A DNA stretch of 64,000 nucleotides from Amycolatopsis nalaikhensis (GTDB taxonomy: Bacteria; Actinomycetota; Actinomycetes; Mycobacteriales; Pseudonocardiaceae): the NCBI RefSeq assembly GCF_030264295.1, contig NZ_CP127173.1, positions 2,425,501 to 2,489,500 on the forward strand, given 5' to 3'. Shown here in pieces: positions 44,717-54,111 of the stretch. The notes under the pieces are model-generated. The model was not told the origin of the DNA and ran no database searches. It saw only the letters and a list, made by a program, of their open reading frames with translations. The translations under genes were made by a program, and so were the position numbers. Each line of letters starts with the position of its first letter. Positions within the stretch are counted from its first letter, which is position 1.

Positions 44717-44759
44717 GACCCGTAAAGGCCTCCGCGGGGGAAAGAGGCCTTTACGGGTC
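44717..44759 (-). terminator. Hairpin terminator of the ABC importer operon
   Basis: GACCCGTAAAGGCCTC at 44717-44732 pairs perfectly with 44744-44759 around an 11-base loop, 40 bases past the substrate-binding protein stop. Confidence 0.85.
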
Positions 44760-44799
44760 CATTTCGCTCACCAACCGCCCGGTCAGGTGAGCGGGGCTG

Positions 44800-45849
44800 C
44801 TAGCCCTGCTTCGCGGCCGCGTCGACGAATTCCGTCGTGTACGTCTTCGACAGGTCGATCGAGGCCTTCTTCGGCTGCACGTTCTTCGAGAAGCTGGAAA
44901 GCACCTCGAGGACGTTCTTCGCGCCGTCGGCGTCCATCTTGCCGTCGCCGTTGAACATGCCGATGCTGTCCTTGATGGACTTGACGTACAGCGCCTTGTC
45001 ACCGCCGCTGTAGGACGGCGGCATCTTCGCCGCGATCTCCTCCGGGCTGTGCTGGTCGATCCACTTCAGCGTGGCCACGAAGGCGTTGGCCAGCTTCTGC
45101 ACGGCGTCCTTGTTCCGGTCCACGAAGTCGCAGCTCATGTACAGCGACGACGCCGGGTACAGCCCGCCCAGCGCGGCCTTCGTGCCCTCGGGCGTCCGCA
45201 GGTCGTAGAGCACCTTCGCCTTGCCCGTGTTGGTCAGCTGCGCGATCGTCGGGTCGGTCGTCATGCCGCCGTCGATGCCGCCGTTGTCCAGGCTGGCGAT
45301 GAACGTCTGCCCGGCGCCGACCTTGACCGGCGTGTACTGGTCGGCCCCGACGCCCGCCTTGGCCGCCAGCGCCTTCGTGAGGAAGTCGGTGGACGAACCG
45401 AGCGACGTCACGCCCAGCTTTTTGCCCTTGAAGTCCGCCGAACTCTTGATCTGGTCGGCGTGCTTGGTGCCGACGACCTCGGCTTCACCCGGGATGTTGG
45501 CCAGCTGGACCACGCTCTTGATGCACTGGTCCTTGGCCTGCAGGTCGATCGTGTGGTCGTAGAACCCGACCACGCCCTGTACCTGCCCCGCGACGAGCGC
45601 GGTTTCGGCGTTGGCGCCCGACTGCTCGCTCTGCAGCTCGACGTCGATGCCCTGCGCGGCGAAGTTCCCGAGCTGCTGGGTGAGCATGGCGGGCAGGTAG
45701 ATGACCTTTTCCAGACCCCCGACCATGATCGTGACCTTCGGCTTGCCGCCCTCGCCCGTCGCGGCGACGCGGGAGTCCTGGCAGGCGGTGGTCGCGGCCG
45801 CCACCACGGTCAGCGCGGCGAGCGCGCCGGCGATGCGTCGAATCCTCAT
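44800..45849 (-). CDS. SsuA/THI5-like ABC transporter substrate-binding lipoprotein
   Basis: 349 aa. A lipoprotein signal (ALAALTVVAAATTAC, Cys at about residue 23), then a periplasmic-binding type II fold: VGGLEKVIYLPAMLTQQLGN, AQGIDVELQSEQSG, KKLGVTSLGSSTDFLTKAL. These proteins bring alkanesulfonates, taurine, nitrate or pyrimidine precursors to their permease. Third gene of an ABC operon (ATPase, permease, binding protein), ending at a strong terminator. The ligand is not evident; a CitA-type two-component system diverges from the operon. Confidence 0.9.
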   Translation of the reverse strand: MRIRRIAGALAALTVVAAATTACQDSRVAATGEGGKPKVTIMVGGLEKVIYLPAMLTQQLGNFAAQGIDVELQSEQSGANAETALVAGQVQGVVGFYDHTIDLQAKDQCIKSVVQLANIPGEAEVVGTKHADQIKSSADFKGKKLGVTSLGSSTDFLTKALAAKAGVGADQYTPVKVGAGQTFIASLDNGGIDGGMTTDPTIAQLTNTGKAKVLYDLRTPEGTKAALGGLYPASSLYMSCDFVDRNKDAVQKLANAFVATLKWIDQHSPEEIAAKMPPSYSGGDKALYVKSIKDSIGMFNGDGKMDADGAKNVLEVLSSFSKNVQPKKASIDLSKTYTTEFVDAAAKQG

Positions 45850-45863
45850 CGATTCGTTCCCTT

Positions 45864-46751
45864 TCAGATGGCAGTCTTGTCACTGGTGGCGGACATCGAG
45901 GGCCGCCACCGGAGAAGCCGGTTTTCGAGGTTTCCGATGCCCCACTCGGCGAACAGGGCGACGACGGTGATGATGATCATCGCGGCGTAAATGCCCGCGG
46001 AGTCGAACGTGCCCTGCGCGTTCGAGATGAGGAAGCCGATGCCCGCCTTGGACCCGGCGTACTCGCCGACGACCGCGCCGATCAGCGCGAAGCCGAACGC
46101 GGTGTGCAGCGAGGAGAGGATCCACGACGTCGCGCTCGGCAGCACGATCGACTTCATCACCTGCATCCGGCCCGCGCCGAGGATGCGCGCGTTGTCGATC
46201 AGGTTGCGGTCCACCTCGCGGGCGCCGGTGAAGGCGTTGAAGAACACCACGAAGAACACCAGCACGACGACGGTGGCGACCTTCGACGCCAGGCCGAGGC
46301 CGAACCAGATCACGAACAGCGACGCGAGCACGATGCGCGGCACGGCGTTGGCGGCCTTGATGAACGGCGCGAGCACGTCGGCCAGGTACTGGCTGCGGCC
46401 GAGGACGACACCGAGGATGACACCGGCCACCGCGCCGATGGCGAAGCCGACCAAGGCCTCCTCGACCGTGACCCACAGCTGGTACCAGAGCGAACCGAAG
46501 TCGGTGCCGCTGGTGATCCACTCGCTCAGCCGCTCCCAGATGCGCGAGGGCTTCGAGTAGAAGAACGGGTCGATCCAGTAGGTCGCGGTCAGCTCCCAGC
46601 TGCCGAGCCAGACGACCACCAGCGCCAGCCGCAGCAGCCACGTGTTGCGCCTGCGCCGCGACGACGCCCGCTTGGCCTTCGTGAGGATGTCCTGCTCGGT
46701 TTCCAGCACCGGCAGGGAAGCGGCCGGGGCCGCCGGGGTCTCAAGCGACAT
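45864..46751 (-). CDS. ABC transporter permease (SsuC/TauC type)
   Basis: 295 aa. After a charged N-terminus it has about six helices, with the cytoplasmic EAA loop REVDRNLIDNARILGAGRMQ preceding VMKSIVLPSATSWILSSL. The family is the nitrate/sulfonate/taurine importer permease. ATG 46751 lies 11 bases inside the end of the ATPase gene, so the two are coupled; the binding-protein gene follows 14 bases later. Confidence 0.92.
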   Translation of the reverse strand: MSLETPAAPAASLPVLETEQDILTKAKRASSRRRRNTWLLRLALVVVWLGSWELTATYWIDPFFYSKPSRIWERLSEWITSGTDFGSLWYQLWVTVEEALVGFAIGAVAGVILGVVLGRSQYLADVLAPFIKAANAVPRIVLASLFVIWFGLGLASKVATVVVLVFFVVFFNAFTGAREVDRNLIDNARILGAGRMQVMKSIVLPSATSWILSSLHTAFGFALIGAVVGEYAGSKAGIGFLISNAQGTFDSAGIYAAMIIITVVALFAEWGIGNLENRLLRWRPSMSATSDKTAI

Positions 46752-47547
46752 TGCTCGCTCCCTTCTCACGGGCCTTGTCGACCTCGCTGCGCAGTGATTC
46801 CCAGATGTCGGCGTAGAGCTTGCGGAACTCCTCGGTCAGCCGCAGGTCCTCGACCTTCCGCGGCCGCTCCAGCGGGATCTCGAAGACGTCCTTCACGGTC
46901 GCGGGCGACGTCGTCAGCACGACGACCTTGTCCGCCAGCGCGATCGCCTCGTCGAGGTCGTGCGTCACGAAGATCACCGCGGCGCCCGAACCGGACCACA
47001 GCCGCAGCAGCTCGTCCTGCATCAGCGCCCGCGTCTGGACGTCCAGCGCCGAGAACGGCTCGTCCATCAGCATGATCTTCGGCTTGGTGACCAGGGTCTG
47101 GGCCAGGGCGACGCGCTTGCGCATGCCGCCGGAGAGCTGGTGCGGGTAGTACTTCTCGAACCCGGCGAGCCCGACGCGGGCGATCCAGTCGACGGCCTGC
47201 GCGCGGGCCTCCGCCTTCGGCACCCCGCGGAACCGCGGCCCGGAAGCGACGTTGTCCAGCACTGAGCGCCACGGCATCACGGCGTCGTTCTGGAACATGT
47301 AGCCGACACCGTCCGGAATGGACTTCACGTCCTCGCCGTTCACCCGCACCCGGCCGGCGGACGGCGGCTGCAGGCCCGAGACCAGCGAGAGCGTCGTCGA
47401 CTTGCCGCAGCCCGTCGGGCCGACGACGGCGACGAACTCGCCGGGCTGCACGGTCATGGTCAGATCGCGGACGGCCGTGTGCACGGAACCGGACCCGCTC
47501 GGGAACCGTTTGGTGGCTCCGGTGAGTTCGATCAGTGGGGGAACCAT
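46741..47547 (-). CDS. ABC transporter ATP-binding protein (SsuB/TauB type)
   Basis: 268 aa. Walker A VGPTGCGKST, Q-loop YMFQNDAVMPWRSV, signature QLSGGMRKRVALAQ, Walker B IMLMDEPFSALD and H-loop FVTHDLDEAIAL are all canonical. It is the first gene of the importer operon and has AAGGAG upstream of ATG 47547. The operon diverges from a two-component system 165 bp away, which probably controls it. Confidence 0.94.
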   Translation of the reverse strand: MVPPLIELTGATKRFPSGSGSVHTAVRDLTMTVQPGEFVAVVGPTGCGKSTTLSLVSGLQPPSAGRVRVNGEDVKSIPDGVGYMFQNDAVMPWRSVLDNVASGPRFRGVPKAEARAQAVDWIARVGLAGFEKYYPHQLSGGMRKRVALAQTLVTKPKIMLMDEPFSALDVQTRALMQDELLRLWSGSGAAVIFVTHDLDEAIALADKVVVLTTSPATVKDVFEIPLERPRKVEDLRLTEEFRKLYADIWESLRSEVDKAREKGASNVA

Positions 47548-47712
47548 GGGGAGGTGACTCCTTCGTCACGTGGTGGGGCTCACGTTGGGAAGGGACGTTA
47601 AGTACGCGTGGGGCCCGCGTGAAGCTTGTCGACGTTCTGCGTGGCAAGTGCTCGTTATGCATGTTTTGCTCATTTAGCGCACGGCGCTGACCAGGGGGTA
47701 TGGTCTCCAGCC

Positions 47713-49323
47713 ATGCCAAAGTGGGCGCTCTTCCCGCGCATGCGGTTCAGCAGGCAGGTGCTGCTGCTGCAGATCGGCGTGGTCTTCCTCGTCGTCGGGA
47801 TCGGCGTCGCGCTCGTCAGCGCGCTCCTGTCACGAACGCTCACCAACCAGTACGGGGAGCGGGCCCTGGCCATCGCGAAGTCGGTGGCGGTGGACCCGGT
47901 GGTCGTCGCGAACGCCACCGCGAAGATCCCCGGCGGCGCCCTCGAGGAGCGGGCGCTGGCCGTCACCGCGCGGAACGACGCCCTGTTCGTAGTGATCACC
48001 GACGACCGGGGCATCCGGCTCGCGCACCCGACGGAAAGCCTGATCGGGCAGCGTGTCAGCACCTCGCCCGACCGCGCACTCGCCGGAGAAGACGACGTCA
48101 GCGCCGTGCAGAGCGGCACGCTCGGCCTGTCCGTCCGCAGCAAGACGCCGATCTGGACGCCGGACCACGGGCGGGTGGTCGGCGAGGTGAGCGTCGGCTT
48201 CGACGTGGCCGATCCGACCGGCGCTTTCAACCGCCTGCTGACGATCACGCTGCTGTTCGCGGGCGGCGCGCTCTTGCTCGGCGCGGGCGCCTCGGCGCTG
48301 TTGAACCGGCGGCTGCGGCGCGTCACGCACGGCCTCGAACCGCACGAACTCACCGAGCTGCTCTACGAACGCGAAGCCGTGCTGCACGGGATCGGCGAAG
48401 GCGTGCTCGCGGTGGACGAGAGCAACCGCGTCTCGGTGCGCAACGACGAGGCCGAACGCCTGCTCGGCACCGAACTCCCGATCGGCGCGTCAATGGCTGA
48501 GCTGAAGCTGTCGCCTCGCCTGCACAAGGCCGTCGCCGAGGGACGTCCGGTCGACAACCTCCTCGCGGTGGCCGGAAACCGCGTGCTGGTCATCAATTCG
48601 CGGGCCGTCCGGCTCGACGACCGGCCGATCGGCACCGTGCTGACCTTCCGCGACCGCACCGACCTCGACACGCTCACCCGCGAGCTGGACGGCATCCGCG
48701 CGCTGTCCGACGGCCTCCGCGCGCAGCGGCACGAGTTCGCCAACCGGCTGCACACGCTCTACGGGCTGCTCCAGCTCGGCCACCACACCGAAGCCGTCGA
48801 GTATCTGCAGACGCTGACGGACTCGACGTCGGTTCGGCCGAGCGAGCTGGGCGACGCGGTCGCCGACCCGTACCTCCAGGCGCTGCTGGTCGCGAAAACC
48901 GAGCAGGCGCAGGAAAAGGGCCTCACACTCAAGCTCGCCGACGACACCTGGGTGCCGACGACCGTGACCGACCCGATCGCCGCGAACACCGTGATCGGCA
49001 ACCTCGTCGACAACGCCCTGCACGCCGCTCGCATGGGCCCGCGGCGCCCGGCCACCGTCGAGGTCGGCCTGCTCGCCGAGGGCGACACCCTGCACGTGTC
49101 CGTTGTGGACAGTGGCCCGGGCGTGCCGGAAGACCTGCGGCAGACGTTGTTCGACGAAGGCGTGTCGACGAAGATCTCGCCCGGGCACGGGCTCGGCCTG
49201 GCCCTCGCCCGCCAAGCGGCCCGCGCCCGCGGCGGTGACGTCTGGCTGGCCGACCCCGGCGAAGGCGAGACCGGGGCCCTGTTCGTCGCGAAACTGCCCG
49301 GAATGCTCACGGAGGACGGATGA
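47713..49323 (+). CDS. CitA/DcuS-type sensor histidine kinase
   Basis: 536 aa. TM1 (LLLQIGVVFLVVGIGVALVS), an extracytoplasmic single-Cache domain with GIRLAHPTESLIGQRV (the carboxylate-binding HP motif of CitA/DcuS), TM2 (LLTITLLFAGGALLLGAGAS), a PAS-like domain, then the kinase core: phospho-His in LRAQRHEFANRLHTLYGLLQ, N-box NLVDNALHAA, DSGPGVP and GHGLGLALAR. Likely senses a small organic acid. ATGA overlap couples it to the response regulator, and the importer operon lies divergently, a plausible target. Confidence 0.93.
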   Translation: MPKWALFPRMRFSRQVLLLQIGVVFLVVGIGVALVSALLSRTLTNQYGERALAIAKSVAVDPVVVANATAKIPGGALEERALAVTARNDALFVVITDDRGIRLAHPTESLIGQRVSTSPDRALAGEDDVSAVQSGTLGLSVRSKTPIWTPDHGRVVGEVSVGFDVADPTGAFNRLLTITLLFAGGALLLGAGASALLNRRLRRVTHGLEPHELTELLYEREAVLHGIGEGVLAVDESNRVSVRNDEAERLLGTELPIGASMAELKLSPRLHKAVAEGRPVDNLLAVAGNRVLVINSRAVRLDDRPIGTVLTFRDRTDLDTLTRELDGIRALSDGLRAQRHEFANRLHTLYGLLQLGHHTEAVEYLQTLTDSTSVRPSELGDAVADPYLQALLVAKTEQAQEKGLTLKLADDTWVPTTVTDPIAANTVIGNLVDNALHAARMGPRRPATVEVGLLAEGDTLHVSVVDSGPGVPEDLRQTLFDEGVSTKISPGHGLGLALARQAARARGGDVWLADPGEGETGALFVAKLPGMLTEDG

Positions 49324-49980
49324 TCCGCACGCTGATCGTGGACGACGACTTCCGCGTCGCCGGGGTGCACGCCGGCTTCGTCGAGGAGGTCGAGGGTTTC
49401 GCGGTGGTCGGCACCGCGCACACCGCGGCCGAGGCGCGCGCCCGCGTCCGCGAGCTTCTCCCCGGACCTGATCCTGCTCGACGTCTACCTGCCCGACGAG
49501 TCCGGCCTCGCGGTGCTGCCCGAGCTGCAGACGGACACGATCGTGCTGTCCGCGGCGACCGACAGCGCGTCGGTGGCCGCGGCGATCCGGGCGGGCGCGC
49601 TGAACTACCTCATCAAGCCGTTCACCACGCGCCAGCTCGCGGAACGCCTGACGGCGTACGCGCGGTTCCGCGGCCTCCTCACCGAAGACCGTGCGCTGGC
49701 CCAGGACGACGTGGACCGCGCGTACCGGGTGCTGCACGACCAGGACCGCACGTCGGCGCCGAAGGGTCAGTCGACGGCGACGGCCCGGCTCGTCTCGGAG
49801 CAGCTGCGCACGGCGGGCCGCCCGCTGTCGGCCGCGGAGGTCGCCGGGGAGCTGGGCATGGCGCGGGCGACGGCGCAGCGGTACCTCACGGCGCTGGCGG
49901 AGTCGGGCACGGTCCGGATGCGGCTGCGCTACGGCGCCACCGGGCGCCCCGAGCACGAGTACGTCTGGAGCGGCGCCTGA
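49320..49980 (+). CDS. CitB/DcuR-type response regulator, with one-base frameshift
   Basis: After repair, 219 aa. The receiver domain (RTLIVDDDFRVAGVHAGFVE) continues to ARARVREL, then SPDLILLDVYLPDESGL with the phospho-acceptor Asp, and ALNYLIKPF with the conserved Lys. The C-terminal HTH is RPLSAAEVAGELGMARATAQ then RYLTALAESGTVRMRL. The frame breaks at GAGCTTC (49452-49458) and is restored when one base is dropped to give GAGCTC. Without repair the protein would lose its phosphorylation site and DNA-binding domain, so I suspect a sequence error. Pairs with the upstream kinase. Confidence 0.85.
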
Positions 49981-49981
49981 C

Positions 49982-50608
49982 TCAGCGCCGGATCGTCGTC
50001 GTCTCCGCGCGGTAGTCGTACTGCTGCATCATGCTTTCCGCGACGTTCACCCAGGCCTGGACCGGGTTGGTCGACGTCGGTGTCGGCGAGGGCAGGTCCG
50101 CGCGCGCGTCCGCCTCGTCGTCCGCCGCCTTTTTCTTCTTCGGCTGCGGTTTCGCCTGCACCTGAACCTGTTTCGGCTTTTCCGGCACCGGCACGTACAC
50201 CGTCGTCGGGGCCGGGACGGCCACCGGGGCCTGCGGGGGCGGGGCCGGCGTCTCGACCGCGACGGCGGGGCGCGCGTCCAGCTGCGCCACGTCGTCGGCC
50301 GGGGCGGGCGCGAACAGGCCGCCGGAGAGCATCCCGCCGCCCAGCCAGCCGACCGCGACGAGCAGCACCGCGGCCCCGCTGCCGAGCCACGTGCGCGCCC
50401 GCCGCCGGATCACCACCGACTTCGGGCGCAGGTCCTGGTCGCACACCGGCGGCCGGGTGTAGATCGGCTCGGCGGGCGGGTCCGCGTCGTCACCCGTGCG
50501 GCGGCGCCGGGGCAGGCTCGCCGCCACGATGCCGGTGCGGTCCAGCAGTTCCACCGCGGTGCGGTCGCTGGACGGACGGGTCGCACTGCGCTGTGCGGTG
50601 CGAAGCAT
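49982..50608 (-). CDS. Single-pass membrane protein with Pro/Lys-rich extracellular part
   Basis: 208 aa. The N-terminal cytoplasmic part is about 85 residues and Arg-rich, then one membrane helix (GSGAAVLLVAVGWLGGGML), then a Pro/Val/Lys-rich stretch (EKPKQVQVQAKPQPKKKK) and a short C-terminal segment PVQAWVNVAESMMQQYDYRA. No catalytic motif. SD GGAGG precedes ATG 50608. Function unknown; architecture resembles cell-envelope anchors. It ends one base after the convergent response-regulator gene. Confidence 0.7.
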   Translation of the reverse strand: MLRTAQRSATRPSSDRTAVELLDRTGIVAASLPRRRRTGDDADPPAEPIYTRPPVCDQDLRPKSVVIRRRARTWLGSGAAVLLVAVGWLGGGMLSGGLFAPAPADDVAQLDARPAVAVETPAPPPQAPVAVPAPTTVYVPVPEKPKQVQVQAKPQPKKKKAADDEADARADLPSPTPTSTNPVQAWVNVAESMMQQYDYRAETTTIRR

Positions 50609-50765
50609 CGGGGACCTCCGGTACGGGGCTCGCGGACCCCACGCATTCTGGACCATTTCGGACGGTGCTGTCAGAAACGCAACTCCATTGAGTGACGCAC
50701 AAGGCCGTCCAGAGTGTCCCAACGCCGTGGTTCGGGGCCAGCGGCTTCGCCCGAACGTCGCAAGG

Positions 50766-51584
50766 TCAGCTTTCCATCCGCTTCAACCCCATCCGGGCCA
50801 GCACGGCCAGCGGCCGCTGGTAGGCCGAGCCCAGCACGCGCGGAATGGCGTCGATGACGTAGGCGTCCGGCCCGATGAGGATCCGCGCCGACTTCCGTTC
50901 GATGCCACGCAGGATCGTCCGCGCCGCCTGCTCCGGGGTGGTCTTCGCGATCCGTTCGAAGCTCTTCGCGGCCACCCCCTGGTCGTCGGCGAGGCTTCGC
51001 GCGTTGCGCACGATGTTGGTTTTGATCCCACCGGGGTGCACGCAGCTCACCGCGACCGGGTGCCGCGCGATCAGCATTTCTTCGCGCAGGGCTTCGGTGA
51101 ACCCGCGGACCGCGAACTTCGCCGCGTTGTACGCGCTCTGCGTCGGCACGCCGACGAACCCGAACACGCTGGAGATGTTGACGACGTGCCCGTCGCCGGA
51201 GGCGATCAGGTGCGGCAGGAACGCCTTCGTCCCGTTCACGACGCCGCCGAGGTTGATCCCCATCAGCCAGTCGTAGTCCTCGAACGTCATTTCCTCGACG
51301 GTCGCGCCGAGCGCGACGCCCGCGTTGTTCACGACGACGTTGACGCGCCCGAACTCCTCCGCGACCTCTTCGGCGTGGGCGAGGACGGCGGCCCGGTCGG
51401 CGACGTCGAGGGTGTAGGCGCGGGCGTTGTCACCGGCGAGCTTGGCCGTCTCCGCCGCGTTCGCGGTGTCGACGTCGGAGAGGACGACCCGCGCACCGCG
51501 TCGCGCGAACTCGCACGAGAGCGCCCGGCCGATGCCCGACCCCGCCCCGGTGACCACCACGACCTTGTCCGCGAACCGCTTCAT
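50766..51584 (-). CDS. Short-chain dehydrogenase/reductase (classical SDR)
   Basis: 272 aa. NAD(P) loop VVVVTGAGSGIGRALS, NNAG motif VNVVVNNAGVALG, and catalytic Ser and YxxxK in NISSVFGFVGVPTQSAYNAA and the following KFAVRG. The end RPLAVLARMGLKRM is typical of acetoin-reductase/fatty-acyl-chain SDRs. Substrate unknown. Monocistronic, facing a secreted protease across 141 bp. Confidence 0.92.
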   Translation of the reverse strand: MKRFADKVVVVTGAGSGIGRALSCEFARRGARVVLSDVDTANAAETAKLAGDNARAYTLDVADRAAVLAHAEEVAEEFGRVNVVVNNAGVALGATVEEMTFEDYDWLMGINLGGVVNGTKAFLPHLIASGDGHVVNISSVFGFVGVPTQSAYNAAKFAVRGFTEALREEMLIARHPVAVSCVHPGGIKTNIVRNARSLADDQGVAAKSFERIAKTTPEQAARTILRGIERKSARILIGPDAYVIDAIPRVLGSAYQRPLAVLARMGLKRMES

Positions 51585-51725
51585 CGCTTCTCCCGCCCTA
51601 GGGTGTTACTCCGGAGTTACGGATACTAGCGGCTGTGAGCTTGCTGTGGGTGCGCTCGTTGTGTCGGTCCGACGTCTTATGGTGATCTGGTCGGAGCCGG
51701 GCGACCGAGGGCGGACGAGGAGGCG

Positions 51726-52526
51726 ATGCGCGTGCGGCGGCCAGCCGTCCTGCTCAGCGTCGCCGTGATCCTGCTGCTCGGCGCGGCTTTCGTCGTATTC
51801 GTCGCCACCCGCCCGGCGCGGCTCGCGGACGCGACGACGCCGGTCACCGCGGAGGCCGTCCCGGCCGCGACGCCCGACCTGCCAGCGGTGTCCAGCCCCG
51901 CCGTCGGCGCGCTGTTCATCGAAGGCGCGCACTACTGCACGGCCAGCGTCGTGCACAGCCAGCAGGGTGACGTCCTGCTGACCGCGGCCCACTGCATCCA
52001 CGACGGCGAGGGCGGCGGCTACCTCACCGGCGTCACGTTCGCGCCCGGCTACCACGACGGCGTCGCGCCGTTCGGCTTCTGGACGGTGTCCGACGAGCTC
52101 GTCGCGCCCGGCTGGAGCGAGTCGTCGGACCCGGACCTCGACGTCGGCTTCGCGACCGCGCACCAGGCGGGCGCGAAGGCGTCCCTGGAGAGCCTGGTCG
52201 GCGCGAACACCCTGGCCACGGGCAGCGACTTCGAGCAGGCCATCACCCTGACCGGCTATCCGGACGACGCCGAGGAGCCCGCGGTCTGCCAGAACACCAC
52301 GAGCAGGCAGGACACCTACCAGCTGAAGGTGGACTGCGCGGGCTTCCCGACCGGCACCAGCGGCGGCCCGTGGGTCACCGGCCAGGACCCGAAGACCAAG
52401 CTCGGCACGGTCATCGGCGTCATCGGCGGCTACGAGTACGGCGGCGACGACCCGGACACGTCGTACTCGAGCTACTTCGACACGGACGTCCAGGCCCTCT
52501 ACCGGCAGACGACCGCCCGGGCATGA
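51726..52526 (+). CDS. Exported trypsin-like (S1-fold) serine protease
   Basis: 266 aa. An N-terminal signal or anchor helix (PAVLLSVAVILLLGAAFVVF), short linker, then the protease: His in VLLTAAHCIHD, Asp in DPDLDVGFATA, Ser in PTGTSGGPWV. It lacks a prodomain like that of the streptogrisin gene and resembles V8-like or actinobacterial trypsin-like proteins. Followed 7 bases later by an S4-domain gene, possibly co-transcribed. Confidence 0.9.
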   Translation: MRVRRPAVLLSVAVILLLGAAFVVFVATRPARLADATTPVTAEAVPAATPDLPAVSSPAVGALFIEGAHYCTASVVHSQQGDVLLTAAHCIHDGEGGGYLTGVTFAPGYHDGVAPFGFWTVSDELVAPGWSESSDPDLDVGFATAHQAGAKASLESLVGANTLATGSDFEQAITLTGYPDDAEEPAVCQNTTSRQDTYQLKVDCAGFPTGTSGGPWVTGQDPKTKLGTVIGVIGGYEYGGDDPDTSYSSYFDTDVQALYRQTTARA

Positions 52527-52533
52527 TGCGGGT

Positions 52534-52758
52534 ATGACTGATCCCGTCGACGTCCCGATCACCGGCGAACCGATCCGCCTCGGCCAGTTCCTCAAGCTGG
52601 CGGGCCTCGCCGAAGACGGCTCCCACGCGAAGGACCTGATCGACGCGGAGGAGGTCGAGGTCAACGGCGAGGTGGAGACCCGCCGCGGCCGCCAGCTGAC
52701 CGACGGCGACGTCGTGGCGGTCGGCAAGGACCGCGGGCGGGTCGTCCTGGTCCGCTAG
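52534..52758 (+). CDS. S4-domain RNA-binding protein (YbcJ/YaaA-like)
   Basis: 74 aa, one S4 domain: IRLGQFLKLAGLAEDGSHAK, DLIDAEEVEVNGEVETRRGR and QLTDGDVVAVG. It binds structured RNA; small stand-alone S4 proteins act on ribosomal or other RNAs but the target is unknown. It lies 7 bp after the protease gene and overlaps the convergent dehydrogenase stop by 4 bp. Confidence 0.9.
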   Translation: MTDPVDVPITGEPIRLGQFLKLAGLAEDGSHAKDLIDAEEVEVNGEVETRRGRQLTDGDVVAVGKDRGRVVLVR

Positions 52759-53714
52759 CCGACGCTGGTGAGCGGCGGCAGGCCGAGCGACGCGGCCAGC
52801 GCGTCCAGCTCCCGCCGCACCGGCCCGGCCAGCGGCACGCCCAGCGCCCGGCACTGCTCCAGGTGCTGGGCCTCGCGCCAGCCCGGGTAGCGGATCGGCG
52901 TACCGCCCTCCCAGCCGAGCATGCTGCCGAACAACGCGCTCGCCGCGCGGTAGAAGCCGTCCGCGCTGCGCAACGTCGTCGGGGCGATCGCCAGCACCAG
53001 CAGCCCCGTGTCGTGCTCGTGGTCGGCGACGCCGGAGAGCACGCCGGCGAGGACCTCCACCAGCAGCGTCAGCCCCGCCGCGTCCGGACCGGGCTGGTCC
53101 ATGTCGAAGACGAACTCCGGGTACGCGCCACCCGGCGCGGCCATGCCCAGCGGGTTCATCGGCCTGCCGGGTTCGCCGCCCGCGGCGAGCACCAGCCCGA
53201 TCATCGCGTGCGGCAGCGCCCGCGCGGCGTGGTGCCCGGCGCGGCCGAACGGCCCGACCCCGCGCATCGAAACCAGGCCGACGCCGAAGCGGCCGGCCCG
53301 CGTCACCGCGCGGTCCATCGCGTCGCCGACGGCCCACAGCCCGGGTCCGCGGCGGTAGTCGATCAACGCGGCGGCCCCGCGGTCGGCGATCATCAACGGC
53401 TCGGCGTGCGGCACGACGAGCCCGTTCTTCAACAGGGGCAAGTGGATCCGGGTCAGCTCGGCGACGCCGGTCTCGGGCGAACCGGTCAGGTCGCCGTGGC
53501 AGAGCGCCTCCGCCGCGATGCGCGCGCGGGCTTCCGGGAGGCCGTGCGCGGCGAAGACGTGTGCCACGAGGGTGACCAGCTCGTCGGCCCGCACGCGCGG
53601 CCAGGCCTGTTCCGGGATCGGGGTTTCCGGGGGTTCTTCTTCGAGGATGCCGGGTTCGGGGCGGGCGGAGCGGAAGGGACGCGGTCTGAGAGGCACTTCC
53701 CCGACATTGCCCAA
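52755..53714 (-). CDS. Ldh family (malate/ureidoglycolate/lactate type 2) dehydrogenase
   Basis: Up to 319 aa. VRADELVTLVAHVFAAHGLP then ARARIAAEALCHGDLTGSPE begins the type-2 malate/lactate dehydrogenase fold. RGVGPFGRAGHHAARAL, PMNPLGMAAPGG and a DHEHDTGLLVLAIAP segment follow the family order. These NAD(P)-dependent enzymes act on 2-hydroxy acids. The start is uncertain: TTG 53714, GTG 53696 and GTG 53594 are all possible and none has a clear ribosome site; the first 35 residues are unlike the family, so a shorter protein is plausible. Confidence 0.78.
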   Translation of the reverse strand: MGNVGEVPLRPRPFRSARPEPGILEEEPPETPIPEQAWPRVRADELVTLVAHVFAAHGLPEARARIAAEALCHGDLTGSPETGVAELTRIHLPLLKNGLVVPHAEPLMIADRGAAALIDYRRGPGLWAVGDAMDRAVTRAGRFGVGLVSMRGVGPFGRAGHHAARALPHAMIGLVLAAGGEPGRPMNPLGMAAPGGAYPEFVFDMDQPGPDAAGLTLLVEVLAGVLSGVADHEHDTGLLVLAIAPTTLRSADGFYRAASALFGSMLGWEGGTPIRYPGWREAQHLEQCRALGVPLAGPVRRELDALAASLGLPPLTSVG

Positions 53715-53798
53715 GCCGCGGTTCGGGCGTCAACGAGGTTCGGCCGGGCCTACCCGACCGTGTGATCGGGACGTCCGAAGAGTCGTACCCTGGGCGGC

Positions 53799-54080
53799 AT
53801 GTGCCGAAACATCACCACCCTCCGGGGGCTCCAGCCGGCCGCGACGGGCGAGGAGATCGAGGCCGCGGCCCGCCAGTACGTCCGCAAGGTGACCGGCGTG
53901 CAGTCGCTGTCGGACGCCACGCGCGAGCCGTTCGAAGCCGCGGTCGCCGAGATCGCGGAGATCACCACGCGGCTGCTGGAGCAGCTGCCCGAACGCCGTC
54001 AGCCGCCGGCCACCGTGCCGCCGCTGCGCCGCCCCGAGGTCCGGGCGCGGATCGCGGCGCAGGCGCTCAAGCGCCCGTAA
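53799..54080 (+). CDS. DUF2277 family protein
   Basis: 93 aa. The hallmark start MCRNITTLRGLQPAATGEEI and basic tail PPLRRPEVRARIAAQALKR define this family, whose members have no known function. The N-terminal Cys-Arg-Asn is invariant in the family as I recall, and may be functional. Followed by the patatin gene 31 bp later on the same strand. Confidence 0.88.
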   Translation: MCRNITTLRGLQPAATGEEIEAAARQYVRKVTGVQSLSDATREPFEAAVAEIAEITTRLLEQLPERRQPPATVPPLRRPEVRARIAAQALKRP

Positions 54081-54111
54081 AACTGTCGGACCCCGTCGCT
54101 AGGCTGCCCGC

